Shown here: piece by piece, positions 34,801 through 46,317 of the stretch
Layout: each line of letters opens with the position of its first letter
How positions within the stretch are numbered: the stretch's first letter is position 1
From: Temnopleurus reevesii
Lineage: Eukaryota > Echinodermata > Echinoidea > Temnopleuroida > Temnopleuridae
DNA length: 64,000 nucleotides
Assembly (NCBI GenBank): GCA_036244855.1
Contig: BQKZ01000506.1
Coordinates: 75,909-139,908 of the forward strand
Reading direction: 5' to 3'
Notes under the pieces: generated by a model
Database searches by the model: none
Told to the model about the DNA's origin: nothing
The model's input: the letters and a program-made list of their open reading frames with translations, nothing else
Made by a program: the position numbers and the translations under genes

Positions 34801-37800
34801 GAGAGAAATGAACACCAGTCACTGGAATTAATATTCTATATGACGGGTATAGATAACAAAATTTCATTTGTGGGGGAGGAGAATGGGCTGCGGGTGGAAT
34901 AATCTGCATTTACCCCCAGATAATACTGCATCTTAATTACTACTCTATATGGGTGTTGCGAAAAGTAGAAATCACTTGTAAGCTGCAGGTCATCAGAACG
35001 AGCCAATAAGAATCCTTGGGTCATCAACAACTTTTTTAAAATGCAGAATATGGGCAAACGAAAATGCACATTTATTCAAAAGTAATGATATCTTACCTGT
35101 TTTTCTGGCATGCATGAGTAAGGATTCCTGATTTAGCAACATCTACTAAGGTATCTTCAAAGGCTTTTCTCACTGTGAACGAAAATAAAAATAGAAAACA
35201 GAATGCAACAACAGTTTCTCAAATAAATTTGTAAGTCACAACTAATTACTTATAGATAAAGAAGATATTCAAAGTAAAACAAGTTACATTATGGGCTCAA
35301 TGCAATTTGAATATAATGAACACGATATGAACCATTTTCGAAGTCGAACGCAAATTCAATGGTCCTTTGTAATGGTATTCGAATAAGTACCGGCTTGCGA
35401 TTGTTGTGTCCGCACAGTTGCATACACGGCGTACGGTTCTATCGCCTGTGGCACTCACATTAACTTTTTGGAAATAGTTAATATCATGATAATGTGATTA
35501 CACAAATTTGGTAAAGGATAGAGATGTTCTGAAAAAAAAGAAACAGTTTTATTATCAATGGTTACATGTCTCTAACAGAAGAGTGACTAAATTTAATCAA
35601 ACCATACATATTATGTAACATAGGAGAACGTGTTAATATACAGTCTAACCTTGTTATAACGAGGTTGTTGGGACCAGAGGAATTACCTCTTTATATTGAA
35701 ACCTTGTAATATCAGGGTCAAAATAAAATAAAATACAAAGAGATGGGACCAGGAAAATTACCTTGTTATAACGAGAGCTCGTTATATCAGTGCCCTTTAT
35801 AACGAGGTTTGACTGTACTTACTTTTACATTGGAGCTCCGTGTCCGACTCAAAGAGAGGGATCTCGCCCATGAGCCTCTGCATGGTGTACTGGAATATGC
35901 AATGAAAATACAAAACAAAATAAAGATCCATCATTAGTTATGGTTTTACAGACATACCATACTAAAGCTAAAGAAATATAATTAATGTAATTGCCAAACA
36001 TATCTATAATAGGCAGGAAAGATAAATTTGGATGCTTGAATAATTTAGTTACTGTTAGAGATATTGCAAAGATATCTTTTGAAAATGTTGATGCTATACA
36101 GATCCATGAGCACAATTTTTATGTTTGTTATATATTAGGATCTGGTACCCAAGAGTTATGAATAGATAACAACAGTGAATTCAAATTGATAGCCAACCTA
36201 AAGCTGAATTTGATCCAAAACACCACACTCTGAGTACCATTTTTTAAATCTTGTAATAAAATATGTTTACAGAAATGGAAACAACTCACTTTATGTAAGA
36301 TTATTCTACCCCCTAATGAAGAAATCTGTACCTGTGTCGGGCTAACTTTTTGCCAAAATTCATGTACACAAGTGTAGATTGACCATCTTTACATATCATG
36401 GGCAAAAATTTATGACACTTCTTCTTCTTTAGCCACACAGACTTAATGCGAGTGAGTAGAGAATGTTCCATGGACATTTTCTAATTATGAAGTATCATCT
36501 TTCATTTTGGTACCACAAACTCAAGCATAAATATACAATAGATTATGGTTGACACNGGGGGCAAAGATGATTCAAAGCCTTAAGCTTCCTGATATGAGAT
36601 TGCATCGTGATCACAACTTAATTCATCTCTAGGTTGGCAGGATTGGGCTCCAAACTAGGGAAAAATTAGCACCAGTCTCAAAAATTAATTTTCTACGAGT
36701 AGGGTAAAACATAATTACAACTGCCGAGGAGGGAAGCAGACAGTTAATTGACTGCCTTAACTAAAATCTTTAGCAAGTGAATCATTTTCAACATACTTTT
36801 TTTAATCATGGTAAAGCCTTCACGTGGAGCTATGAATGATAAATTTGGTATTCAATCCTTATGTTCTTACGAAAACAATCCAATCAGAAAATCTATGCAC
36901 GTATTCAAAATAATACAATATCTTCGAAATGAATACAGGCAACAGTAATGCTCCACCTTCCAATGAGTAATATGACTTTTGTACACAATATCTAGTTGCT
37001 AATGGGTTAAACCTCCTGATGAGACTGGATGTTGATTAGAATTTTGTTCATCTCTAAGTTGGCTGAATAAGGCTCAAAACTAGGGAGAAAAAGACATGAG
37101 CAACGGTCTCAAGAATCTTTATTCTACATGATGATTATTGATAACAAAATTTCATGCATGGTGGAGGAGGATGGGCTGAGGGGATAATCTGCACTTTGCC
37201 CCCTAATTATACTGTATCTTAATCACTACTCTATAGGGGTGTTGCGAAAAGTAGAAATCACTTGCAAGCTGCAGGTCATCAGAATAAGCCAATCAGAATC
37301 CTTGGTTCATCAACAACTTTTTTAAAATGCAGAATATGGGCAAACGAAAATGCACATTTATTCAAAAGTAATGATATCTTACCTGTTTTTCTGGCATGCA
37401 TGAGTAAGGATTCCTGATTTAGCAACATCTACTAAGGTATCTTCAAAGGCTTTTCTCACTGTGAACAAAAAAAAAGTAGAAAACAGAATACAACAACAGT
37501 TTCTCAAATAAATTTGTAAGTCACAACTAATTACTTATAGATAAAGAAGATATTCAAAGTAAAACAAGTTACATTATGGGCTCAATGCAATTTGAATATA
37601 ATGAACACGATATAAAGTATTTTCGAAGTCGAACGCAAATTCAATGGTCCTTTGTAATGTTATTTGAAGTACCGGCTTGCGATTGTGATCGCACAGGAGC
37701 ATACACGGCGTACGGTTCTATCGTCTGTGGCACACTTAACTTTTTGGAAATAGTTAATATCATGATACTGTGATTAGATAAGGATAAAGGATAGAGATGT

Positions 37801-40800
37801 CCTGAAAAAAAAGAAACAATTTTATTATCAATGGTTACATGTCTCTAACAGAAGAGTGACTAAATTTAATCAAACCATACATATTATGTAACACAGGAGA
37901 ACGTGTTAATATACTTACTTTTACATTGGAGCTCCGTGTCCGACTCAAAGAGAGGGATCTCGCCCATGAGCCTCTGCATGGTGTACTGGAATATGCAATG
38001 AAAATACAAAACAAAATAAAGATCCATCATTAGTTATGGTTTTACAGACATACCATACTAAAGCTAAAGAAATATAATTAATGTAATTGCCAAACATATA
38101 TTTATAATAGGCAGGAAAGATAAATTTGGATGTTTGAATAATTAAGTTACTGTTAGGATCTGGTACCCAAGAGTTATGAATAGATAACAACAGTGAATTC
38201 AAATTGCTAGCCAACCTAAAGCTGAATTTGATCCAAAACACCACACTCTGAGTACCATTTTTTAAATCTTGTAATAAAATATGTTTACAGAAATGGAAAC
38301 AACTCACTTTATGTAAGATTATTCTACCCCCTAATGAAGAAATCTGTACCTGTGTCGGGCTAACTTTTTGCCAAAATTCATGTACACAAGTGTAGATTGA
38401 CCATCTTTGTATATCATGGGCAAAAATTTATGACACTTCTTCTTCTTTAGCCACACATACTTAATGCGAGTGAGTAGAGAATGTTCCATGGACATTTTCT
38501 AATTATGAAGTATCATCTTTCATTTTGGTACCACAAACTCAAGCATAAATATACAATAGATTATGGTTGACACATGAAAATTGAATACCTCAAAGCATGA
38601 CTGGTGCAACTGCTCCAGCCTCTTGTCCTCCGGGACATCTGTTGGTATTTTTTGATGGATTTCTGCATCAGAAATGAGATATATATATTTATATCAAAAT
38701 AAAGGGTTGCTTTGCCATAGTATGTTTTTAAATGGTAAAATATAAAAAGACCTCCCTCCAAATAACATCTTTGAAATGGTGCTATGTCATACTGCTTATA
38801 TGAAATATTAATAAAACAGGGCTTAAATTAATCGAAGGCCATGGAGGCCATGGCCTTGGATGCCCTATACTCTGGCCTTGATGCCCTCCACAAAAAGGCT
38901 CATTTGCCTTGGAGATTTAGGTGCCCTTTTTTCCTTTTCCCCATTCATGCTGTAGTATAAAAATGTGCCCTAAATAAAAATGGCCTTGCCCTAAAATCAA
39001 CGAAATTTAAGGCTTGATAAAATACATAAGATGGAGAAATATTATTTATATAGCAAATTCAGAATTCCACAAAGAGAAATTTCGTATATGGATTACTATA
39101 GTACCCTTGGTTGTAAATACGCCAGCAAATGTGTTGTGCTATTAAGAGTATGCCGCACTAAGGGGGTGTTGCTCAAAAGTTGCAATTGATCGCAAGTTGC
39201 AGTTGATCGGAACGTGCCAATCAAAATCATTGTTTCATGCGCTTATTATTAAATGCGCATACCGTGCGCGAATGAAAATGCGTGTTACAATTTGCAGAGT
39301 TGCAGTTGATTTGCAGTTGATTATGAGCAACACCCCCCTAAATGTGATATACTTCCCTACTAAATTGACTGTGGGAAGTACTGTAATGAAAAATTCTCTT
39401 CGCTTACTTGCAAATTTTGCAAGACTTTTCTCGACTAGTTTCACAAAAATATATATTGCGTTTCCAACACATTTCCACACTACACACATTAGCTTCATTC
39501 ATGCTTCAAATACTTTCAGTTCCTACCTGAAATAGAACTCAAAAATAGAACAATATTACTTGACAAGGACCATATACAGCAAATTTGCAGAAGCAATAAA
39601 CAATAAAAAAAAAAATATATCAACTATTTTCTCCATACCTGAGCTTTCGATATTGACAGCTGGCAACGACTTCCGTGAGCGACCTCGCATGAAACTTGAA
39701 CGTCGCTTTTGCCTCTTCTTGTGCTTTGTTATGGTTGACATGACCTTTTTTGTTAAATGATAATAAAAATAAAACTTATACATCAATCTCACTAGATGAT
39801 ATCATACAATTGAACATCTTCAGGATCCAACCCATCATGTTTTTGCAAAATATTCCTTGTTGGGTATGTCATTGTTAGATAAAGTTTGGGTTGAGGTAAA
39901 ATTAAATATCAAATACATATCAAAATACAAGAATTATCATTTTGCTATCAAAACAGTACCAGCTACTTATAAGCGCAAATCAAGCCCCCTCAAAACATTG
40001 GGCTTCTTCATAGTGGTACAACAGCTGACAAGCAACCAGCACGTCAACTTGCATGAATTTCTCAGTGATCTTTTTTCACACACAACAGTAAACAGAAATT
40101 GCTGTTCAAGATTATGTTATAGGTTATGTACTTATTAATTAATTGATTTATCAATTGTTTATCAATTGGTGTCAGTGGGATATTACTTACTGCATTTTGT
40201 TCATCTTCTGCTTTCCTTTTCTTGGCAGATCTGGGAATTAAACAAGAGAAAATAAGCATTAAATAGTCGCAGTTTACGTTAGACATTTCACAACACAGTT
40301 GGAGAGATTCAGAAGACAGAATTAATTTCCCCCAGCATGCAAGTTACACAGCATTTAGGCCAATTACGCTATTCCGCAGATACGCTTCTGATACAGAGAA
40401 CTTTGCTCATGGCATCGCAAGAATCTATCGCAATAGCCAACACTACAATGGGGCAAACCCAGAGTTTGGATGGCAGCTTCATCCATTAATTTGTGTACAA
40501 TCAAATGGAAGTGTGTCAGTGTCCGTGATAGCATTTTGCAACCGATTTAACCAACTACCAAGGAACCTTTGCAAAGTAGGCCTAGATGGTGCAAGCTTAC
40601 TCTTTTTAACTTTTAGGCTAGTAAAAGTTAAAAAGTCATTTTAATTTTCAATAAATTCCTAAAAAATATGAAAGCCGAGGAAACAATACAACTTTCGAAA
40701 GCATTGCTTAAATTCAAAAGTCCCTTGTTTTGTGGCTTGGTTAGCCTTAGCTCGATGCCATCTAGCTTCCTATTCGGGCTTCATTTAACATTTTACACTT

Positions 40801-42345
40801 TATCATTCTCTTTTATCAAACTGACATTTACATTTACATTGTATGTTTATCTTACGTGCCTAGCTGACTAACGTAAAATGTAAAATACCAGATTTAAAAC
40901 GTTAATATTCATGAATCCTGGCTTGAAAGTTGGATATAATCGAACTAGGTTAGCCTAGGACTTCTGCCATTCTGCCGCATATGTTTACAAGTAACTTTAC
41001 TACTTATTTTACAATTATTGTGACGCGTTAGTAATATCTTTCGGCCCAGGGCCCCAGGTAGCATAAAGTTCCAGATTGAAAATGTTAACGATTTAATTAA
41101 CCCAGTCAGTGTTTATGGTCCGCTCATATAAAGGCACGCGTAATAAAAAGGCACGCATTCAAAATGCGTGTTTTATCTATAGCAAATACGCACTAGAAAA
41201 ACTATGTGGCTTGTCTATGCATGGGACTAAGGAAGCCTTTGCGAACATAACATACCTGCCAACCTTTCAAATTGGAAAATCTTACTCTTGGATAACAAAA
41301 ATCTTATTTTACATGCAAAAATAAGGAAAAAATCTTACTCTCAATCAAATTTAAGAGAACACATACATGTATGCTGTTATAATTTTCTAAATCTTTGTGA
41401 AAAAATCTTAATTTGTTGTTTTTATCACCAAAAAATCTTACTGAATAAGATAAAATCTTACTGGTTGGCAGGTATGACATAATTTTTTGCTCATGCAGTC
41501 GAGAATTGGGCACAACATCGTAAGTTTTCTTTAATACCAATGATTTTATACTATTTCATATTAATCTTTAGAATTTATAATTAGGAAGTAAAAGGTATTA
41601 GCAATAAAAGTTGATAATTATTATTCATTTGATCGGCAAAGAGCAGTGCGTGCCTTTAAATGTGTTCCCAAAACTACTACAGTTTGAAAGACGTTGTCGG
41701 AAACTATTCCTCGTAGACGATGTTTGTGCTTTTTTCTGTTCAATATTTATATCTTCATAATCTGCAGAATATTCTCCTTTGAATGATACCAGATTCAGTG
41801 ATTGAATGATATATTTTACTGTTTTATATTGTTTGATCAAAAATAAAGTGCATGCCTTTAATATTACTAGACTTCCATCATAACTTGTAAAAAATTAGAT
41901 AGATCAATCATCAATTTTCAGACTAATAATATGGCCATGCACGCAGACTCCAGCTTGGCGTTAATTCTCCTGGTTTGCTGGGATAACTTCCACGGAGAGA
42001 ATTCCTGTCTGAGAGTTGTTACATATTCCTCCAATATTATTGATACACTTTTCTAATGGGCCCGACGCACACAGGCTAAACAGCATTCAGCGGCACACTA
42101 GCAAACGCAGCCCGGGGATCGCCGGGGACGGGAAATGGGGAAGTTTGTGGGGGTCGTGGCCGCAGAAAGATATGCAAACACAAAATGAAGAAAATCGGGG
42201 CGTTTAAACCAACAATTATCAAAAATTTTGCATTATTCTTATGGTTAATTGCACTTGTCTCTGTTATTAATCTTACACAATTATTACGAATGAAATATTG
42301 TCGTTTTTTAATCACTTACCGCGAATTTACTGCAGAAACGTCCAT
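31854..42345 (-). CDS. DSN1: DSN1 homologue, MIS12 kinetochore complex subunit
   Basis: Ten coding exons join in perfect phase to 283 aa (human about 356): 42,345-42,320; 40,230-40,191; 39,744-39,639; 38,662-38,589; 37,985-37,919; 37,458-37,383; 34,427-34,287; 33,537-33,390; 32,904-32,817; 31,939-31,854. All introns are GT-AG. The start ATG has A at -3 and G at +4. DSN1 belongs to the MIS12 complex that links CENP-C and NDC80 at kinetochores. Recognised features: basic KKRK (12-15) and KHKKRQKRR (29-37); RRSS (36-39) and RKSLP (46-50), matching the Aurora B-regulated basic/serine segment of vertebrate DSN1; PEDKRLEQLHQSCFEYTMQRL around 69-88, aligning with the conserved head helix; WDQLL at 160-164; coiled-coil C-terminus to about 255. 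Exons 5-6 are present twice in the window (other copy at 35,889-35,823 and 35,172-35,097). Only one copy fits the reading frame. Identification rests on my recall of family motifs. Confidence 0.87.
33616..33716 (-). pseudogene. Partial duplicate of DSN1 exon 8
   Basis: Reverse strand repeats the exon 8 text for DPKP-SKA-DSL and LLGDLPDL-like codons with changes, upstream (5') of exon 8 at 33,390-33,537. A TAG acceptor-like end is kept at 33,716, but the rest of the exon and its donor are missing. A shorter third fragment lies at 33,821-33,876. Confidence 0.7.
34056..34234. mobile_element. 179-bp MITE, TA-flanked, 'CAGTCAAACCTGTTT' ends
   Basis: Ends 'cagtcaaacctgttttagcg' and 'agacaggtttgactg' are inverted; TA lies outside each end (34,054-34,055 and 34,235-34,236). 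TA duplication fits Tc1/mariner-type elements. It sits in DSN1 intron 7. Confidence 0.8.
34541..34801 (-). pseudogene. Two partial tandem duplicates of DSN1 exon 7
   Basis: 34,541-34,614 and 34,724-34,801 repeat the first half of exon 7 with its TAG acceptor. On the minus strand the first reads SLEPNPTNIEMNEVVITMQS, almost the functional text, but lacks the WDQLL half and the donor. Spacing is about 190 bp. Equivalent fragments occur in the other block at 36,585-36,660 and 37,013-37,082. Confidence 0.8.
35331..35474. mobile_element. Diverged MITE related to 18,614-18,763
   Basis: Starts 'attttcgaagtcgaacgc', ends 'taactttttggaaatagtta', with internal 'gtccgcacagttgcatacac' resembling the 18.6-kb copy. 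The equivalent in block B is at 37,617-37,753, so the insertion predates the divergence of the two blocks. Confidence 0.65.
35641..35815. mobile_element. 175-bp MITE present only in block A
   Basis: Ends 'cagtctaaccttgttataac' and 'ttataacgaggtttgactg' are inverted, flanked by TA on both sides (35,639-35,640 and 35,816-35,817). Block B has the uninterrupted sequence 'aatatacttac' at the same point (37,907-37,918), with a single TA. The right end abuts the splice donor of DSN1 exon 5 (GTAAGT at 35,822-35,817, minus strand). Confidence 0.9.
36556..36556. other. Undetermined base (N) at a duplication joint
   Basis: Single N exactly between direct duplicates 34,503-36,555 and 36,557-38,572. Confidence 0.95.
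36557..38572. repeat. Direct duplication block B (DSN1 exons 5-6 region)
   Basis: Second copy of block A, with exon 6 at 37,383-37,458 and exon 5 at 37,919-37,985. It has about 230 bp extra near 36,770-37,010. It lacks the MITE at 35,641-35,815 and an approximately 80-bp segment found in block A near 36,057-36,138. Confidence 0.9.
38818..39015. mobile_element. Possible MITE, 'CAGGGCTTAAATTAATCG' ends
   Basis: Left 'cagggcttaaattaatcg' and right 'cgaaatttaaggcttg' are imperfect inverted repeats. The interior is rich in 'ggcct'/'gccct'. A hAT-like element would fit the CAGGG end, but no clean 8-bp target duplication is visible. Confidence 0.4.
39159..39340. mobile_element. MITE 'AGGGGGTGTTGCTCAAAA'
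   Basis: Ends 'taagggggtgttgctc' and 'gagcaacacccccct' are inverted. Arms carry 'caactgcaa'-type repeats. Other copies at 44,624-44,800 and 63,350-63,532; diverged fragments near 34,948, 37,231 and 46,085. In DSN1 intron 3. Confidence 0.8.
41251..41476. mobile_element. 226-bp MITE with 6-bp target duplication
   Basis: Ends CATACCTGCCAACC and GGTTGGCAGGTATG are perfect inverted repeats of 14 bp. ACATAA precedes (41,245-41,250) and follows (41,477-41,482) the element. The interior is AT-rich with repeated 'aaaatctta'. It lies in DSN1 intron 1. Confidence 0.85.
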
Positions 42346-43734
42346 TTTCGAAAGGTGGCGCGTGAAACTAGTCTCGCAGGTCCAGACGTTAATCAATTTT
42401 GACCCAAATAAAAAAAAAATAAAAAAAAAACGTTCAGAGGCGGGGGTAGAAAATTTTTAGTGGAGGAGGAGGGATCGAAAGAAATGAAAAGAACAATGTT
42501 GGTGATTATTGGCTGTCAACTCTGTTTGAATCTTGGCAACATCCCAATAATATTGTTGCCCAGGAAAGCCTGGAGGGNGGGGGGGTAGGCTATCTGTGTA
42601 GGATGGTAAATCTAGTTGTCACCACTGGTCAGGACGAAATTTGGTACTTTCACCTTTCACTAGATTCATTCATGTAAAATTATAAATATATATCCCTCTT
42701 CATTTTATGCACTTTGAAAAGTAAAATATTATTAAGAAATATGGTGGAGGGGATCAAAATGTCTTCGACATTTCAACCCCCTTTTGAAAGTAATGCGTCC
42801 ACATTATGGTGATGATGTTGTTCAGAGGGGGGGGGGGGGGGCGTGAGGTGGTCAATGGAGCTGATGTCGCCCTTTTACTTTTCAGCATATGCGTAAATAC
42901 CTTTTCTCGGTGGGTAAAATTGTAATTGACAACCCCTCCACATTTTGGAACGTCCCCGGTCCCTGATGCTGTTATATGACAAGCTTTTTGCATCGAACCC
43001 CCCCCCCCCCCCTTCCGAAAATTGTTGCAAATCCCCCATCCCTTGAGGGCCTATCAAGCAAGAAAAGGTCATAACGGCTAAAATTTGTCGCCCCTGAGGC
43101 AATTTTGGCAACCCCTAAGAAACTGAGAAGCAAGTAAGCGAAAAAATGGCAATTAGTTCAAATTTGCCGCTCTATAACCTAGAATGTGGTTCCTTCATTG
43201 CCCCAAAAGCCTCGAAGTCTCTCCCCCCCCCCCCCCCTTCCCCACGGGCTTGCACATATTAACCATCACTGGACAAGAACATTGTTAATTTTGAAAAGTG
43301 ACATTCATCCAAATTTATGTTTGCTCACTAATGCATGCCTCGGGTGTGCGATCGGGGTTTTTATTTTACCAAAAAAAGCTAACGAGGGGTGGACGACAGC
43401 CTTGTTTCTTCTTTTAATAAAATGGGGTCGTTACCTCTTTCTAATATCGTTCAACTTTAAATCTGTAGAACGATGAACCTTCACAAAGACATCGCATTTT
43501 AATGTGGGAATGAATACATTTAACAAATTGTGCATAGTTGAACAAACATTGGGGATGAATTCTTATCATTTTTCAAAAGTAAAAAGGGTCCTTTGATTTA
43601 AAATGCCAATCACTTGAAAATGGGTAACAGAAATATTATCATATTCAACAATTTATACAAAAACAAATATACAACGGTTTCAAGAAGACGTTCTCCTAGC
43701 GAGCCCTGATGTTATAAATGCTGGAAAATGCTGG
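42346..43734. other. DSN1 upstream region, then homopolymer-rich DNA
   Basis: The first 100-150 bp should hold the DSN1 5' UTR and promoter. Beyond that come A-rich runs (42,405-42,430), long G runs (42,578-42,588, 42,827-42,841) and C runs (42,999-43,013, 43,225-43,239). No gene recognised. Confidence 0.4.
42580..42580. other. Undetermined base (N) in a poly-G run
   Basis: N inside a G homopolymer; probably unresolved run length. Confidence 0.85.
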
Positions 43735-43850
43735 TTCAATAAAAATGAATTTCTCGATGAAGGACATTAACACCTTTGGTGGGATTCGAACCGCGACTCT
43801 CTTATTGATCAGGCGAGAGTCAGAACTACTAAACCGCGTAGCCATTTAAA
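43735..43850 (-). mobile_element. tRNA-like SINE head, minus strand
   Basis: On the minus strand 'ggtttagtagttctgactct' is A-box-like and 'GGTTCGAATCCCACC' is a B-box, about 50 bp apart. The context and lack of a closed acceptor stem suggest a SINE head and not a functional tRNA gene. A SINE body of the 10.5-kb type does not follow. Confidence 0.55.
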
Positions 43851-44417
43851 AATGAGGTACAGGACATTATTCTCTTTCTTTTTTTTTGGGGGGGGGGGGT
43901 AAGGCTTTATTTTGAGACACACGATATATATTGCAGTACGCAAACTAAACACGAGACAAATTGGGCAACAATCAAACACATAATGATGATTCATCAAACT
44001 TTATTATCATAAAATGAAACATGACAATGGCATTACTAATCATGATTATTATGTACTTTGGTCTAAATGATACTCGTACCGGTAAAAAAAACACCAATAA
44101 TGATAACAGAGTTGCTAACAAAAATACATATAGTATTCTGAAAGGCTTTGTTTGCACAAATCTTTCGGAAAATGCCTACACACATGATGCTTAGCGAAAA
44201 TTTGATTTATTCATTATTATCTATATGCAAATAAATTCGCAGCGTACGTGTTTGACTAATGCCAAATTTGACTTGCGCTTGATTATGGTCATTGTAGCGT
44301 TCGTCAAAAGAGTCAGATGCGATTTACGGTATCTTTTTTTTTCTTCTGTTTTTATTCATTCTTCGTTGGTTACAGGTATACATACATTTAGTGAAGCGAA
44401 AGCGTGAAAAATATATT
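43851..44417. other. Non-coding, nothing recognised
   Basis: Poly-T/poly-G run near 43,880-43,900 and otherwise AT-rich sequence with no gene. Confidence 0.5.
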
Positions 44418-44549
44418 GCCCCAGTCACATTGAAGCCCGGAAGCAACACGATCCAACGCGACTCTTTGTTGGAGTTAGTTAACTGTGAACTTAACAAAAA
44501 GTCGTGTTCAATCATGTTGCTTCCGGGCTTCTTTGTGACTGAGGCATTA
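44418..44549. mobile_element. MITE of the 'CCAGTCACAT-GCCCGG' family
   Basis: Left 'ccccagtcacattgaagccc' and right 'gggcttctttgtgactgagg', inverted, with 'agcaacacgat'/'atcatgttgct' inside. Confidence 0.8.
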
Positions 44550-44623
44550 GAGATATAAAAGACCCGAGTCAATACGATTCAACACGACTCTTTGTCCAGT
44601 CGGGTCCTCATTAACTTGATTAT

Positions 44624-44800
44624 TGGGTGTTGCTCAAAATCAACTGCAAATCAACTGCAACTTTGCACATTGTAACGCGCATTTTCATTCGCGCACGGTA
44701 TGCGCATTTAACAAGACGCGCACGAAACAATGCTTTTGATTGGCGCGTTCCGATCAACTGCAATTTGCGATCAATTGCAACTTTTGAGCAACACCCCTAA
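44624..44800. mobile_element. MITE 'GGGTGTTGCTCAAAA', second copy
   Basis: Inverted ends 'gggtgttgctcaaaat' and 'ttttgagcaacaccc'; same family as 39,159-39,340 and 63,350-63,532, in opposite orientation to the former. Confidence 0.8.
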
Positions 44801-44906
44801 GTGTCCTGAGCGAAGAGGAGCACATAACGCAGGATACAGAGGATTCAACTTGACTAAGAAGCGAGTTGAATCGTATTCAATTGGTGCTTCTATGTGAATG
44901 AGGCTT

Positions 44907-45118
44907 CATAGGTAATTCATCCACATTGTGCTGCACTCAACCCAGGTGAGGTGAATGGGTACCTGGTAGGAATATTTATTCCTTGAAAGTGCGCTAATGA
45001 AGTGGCTGCCGGGCTAAAGCCAGGGTAATTATGCTGCAATTGTAGAGCTCTTAGAGAATTCTTCATAAAGAGTTGATAAGCGCTATATAAAAGCCGTTCA
45101 TTATCATTATTATTATAG
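44907..45118 (+). mobile_element. SINE fragment without tRNA head
   Basis: Contains 'ctgcactcaacccaggtgag', 'gctgccgggctaaagccagg', 'gcgctatataaaa' and a TTATCATTATTA tail, as in 10,550-10,849. The head with the pol III boxes is absent. Confidence 0.8.
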
Positions 45119-46317
45119 GTAAGTGAGAATGCAAGGATAATAAAATCTTAAGTGAGAATGCGTGGGTTTAGAAACAGATACAACTCATATGCCTTCTCTT
45201 TAAGAAAAAAAAATATAGAAGCTCCGCCGATGCATGCCGGACATGGCAACAGCTAATGTGTGCAAACTGAATTCCGTGTATTGTAATCTAAGTGTTACTA
45301 GATAGGAAACGTGCATAAATGTGAATCAATAAGTCAGCCGGTTTATTATTTCGATGACAACGATATGATAAAAAAATCGCTTCAGTAATAATTATATCAA
45401 AAGAAGAACTTCTTGTAAGACAAGTTTGGAAATTCCAAACATTTAATATGAAAAAACAAAGACAATCATGTGTATAATGTAAGGTGTCAAATGTTTTCCA
45501 AAAAAAATTCGGTGTAGATTGAATTTCCGAGGAACATATACGGAGAGGCTGGGGTGGAGCCGGGATTGAATTTTAATCGATGACAACTCATTCGCACCAA
45601 GCATCTGTTTTTCTTCTTTTTAATCATTTTTTACCATTGTTGTAATTGTTGTGCGAATGTGAAGCTGACCTTCATGTAGATCAAGCCTGTTCATCTCAAT
45701 TTTCATCATGCTAAAACTCAAAACACGGAATTATAAAAGACGAATTAAGAATAATCGCATACTGCATAAAGGATTCCTACAACGACCAATATAAATGAGG
45801 TTCACAGAAGTGATAATCTTTCTGATTTCTGATTGATCAGAAATATTTTTTTTTCAAACAAGATGTGCTCACATCATATGCAATAAAATACTTCCGGAAA
45901 AATATAAAATTCGTATCTCTCATGGCGGATCAAAGCAATGTTGCAGAGAAAGTATGATGATCTTCATTTGCGATGGCTTGAAAACAAGGTAATAGTCGTC
46001 ACTTCTCCGCAATCAAACCCAATAGAGGGGGCAGCCGTGGCCCCTTTGCCCTCTTGATTCATACATGGAGTTGTTACTAGAAATATTTCATGAACTCCAA
46101 ATCAACTGCAAATCAGTAGCAAAATCACACGTGTATTTTCATTTGCGCAGTGTCGTTGATCTTCAGAAGACGATAACAATGCATTTGATTGACGCATGCC
46201 AATCAACTTGAACTTTAAATTGATCGAAACTTTGTCGCAACAACCCCTATGAATCTAAATTATTTGACAACTGAAGATTTTCATCGGTTCGGGACGATCA
46301 AATACAATGAAGTTCAA
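45119..46317. other. Non-coding with decayed repeat fragments
   Basis: No gene. 45,220-45,340 weakly resembles the dispersed repeat at 8,480-8,690. 46,085-46,250 is a degraded member of the 'GTGTTGCTC' MITE family. Confidence 0.4.

Larger units (their letters stand above)
34503..36555. repeat. Direct duplication block A (DSN1 exons 5-6 region)
   Basis: Matches block B (36,557-38,572) over most of its length with small differences and indels. Holds copies of exon 6 (35,097-35,172) and exon 5 (35,823-35,889) that are identical in coding sequence to block B. Ends exactly at the N at 36,556. Confidence 0.9.

Noticed and set aside
43770..43845. Possible tRNA gene on the minus strand
   Set aside because: B-box is good, but the acceptor and anticodon stems cannot be closed; more likely a SINE head.
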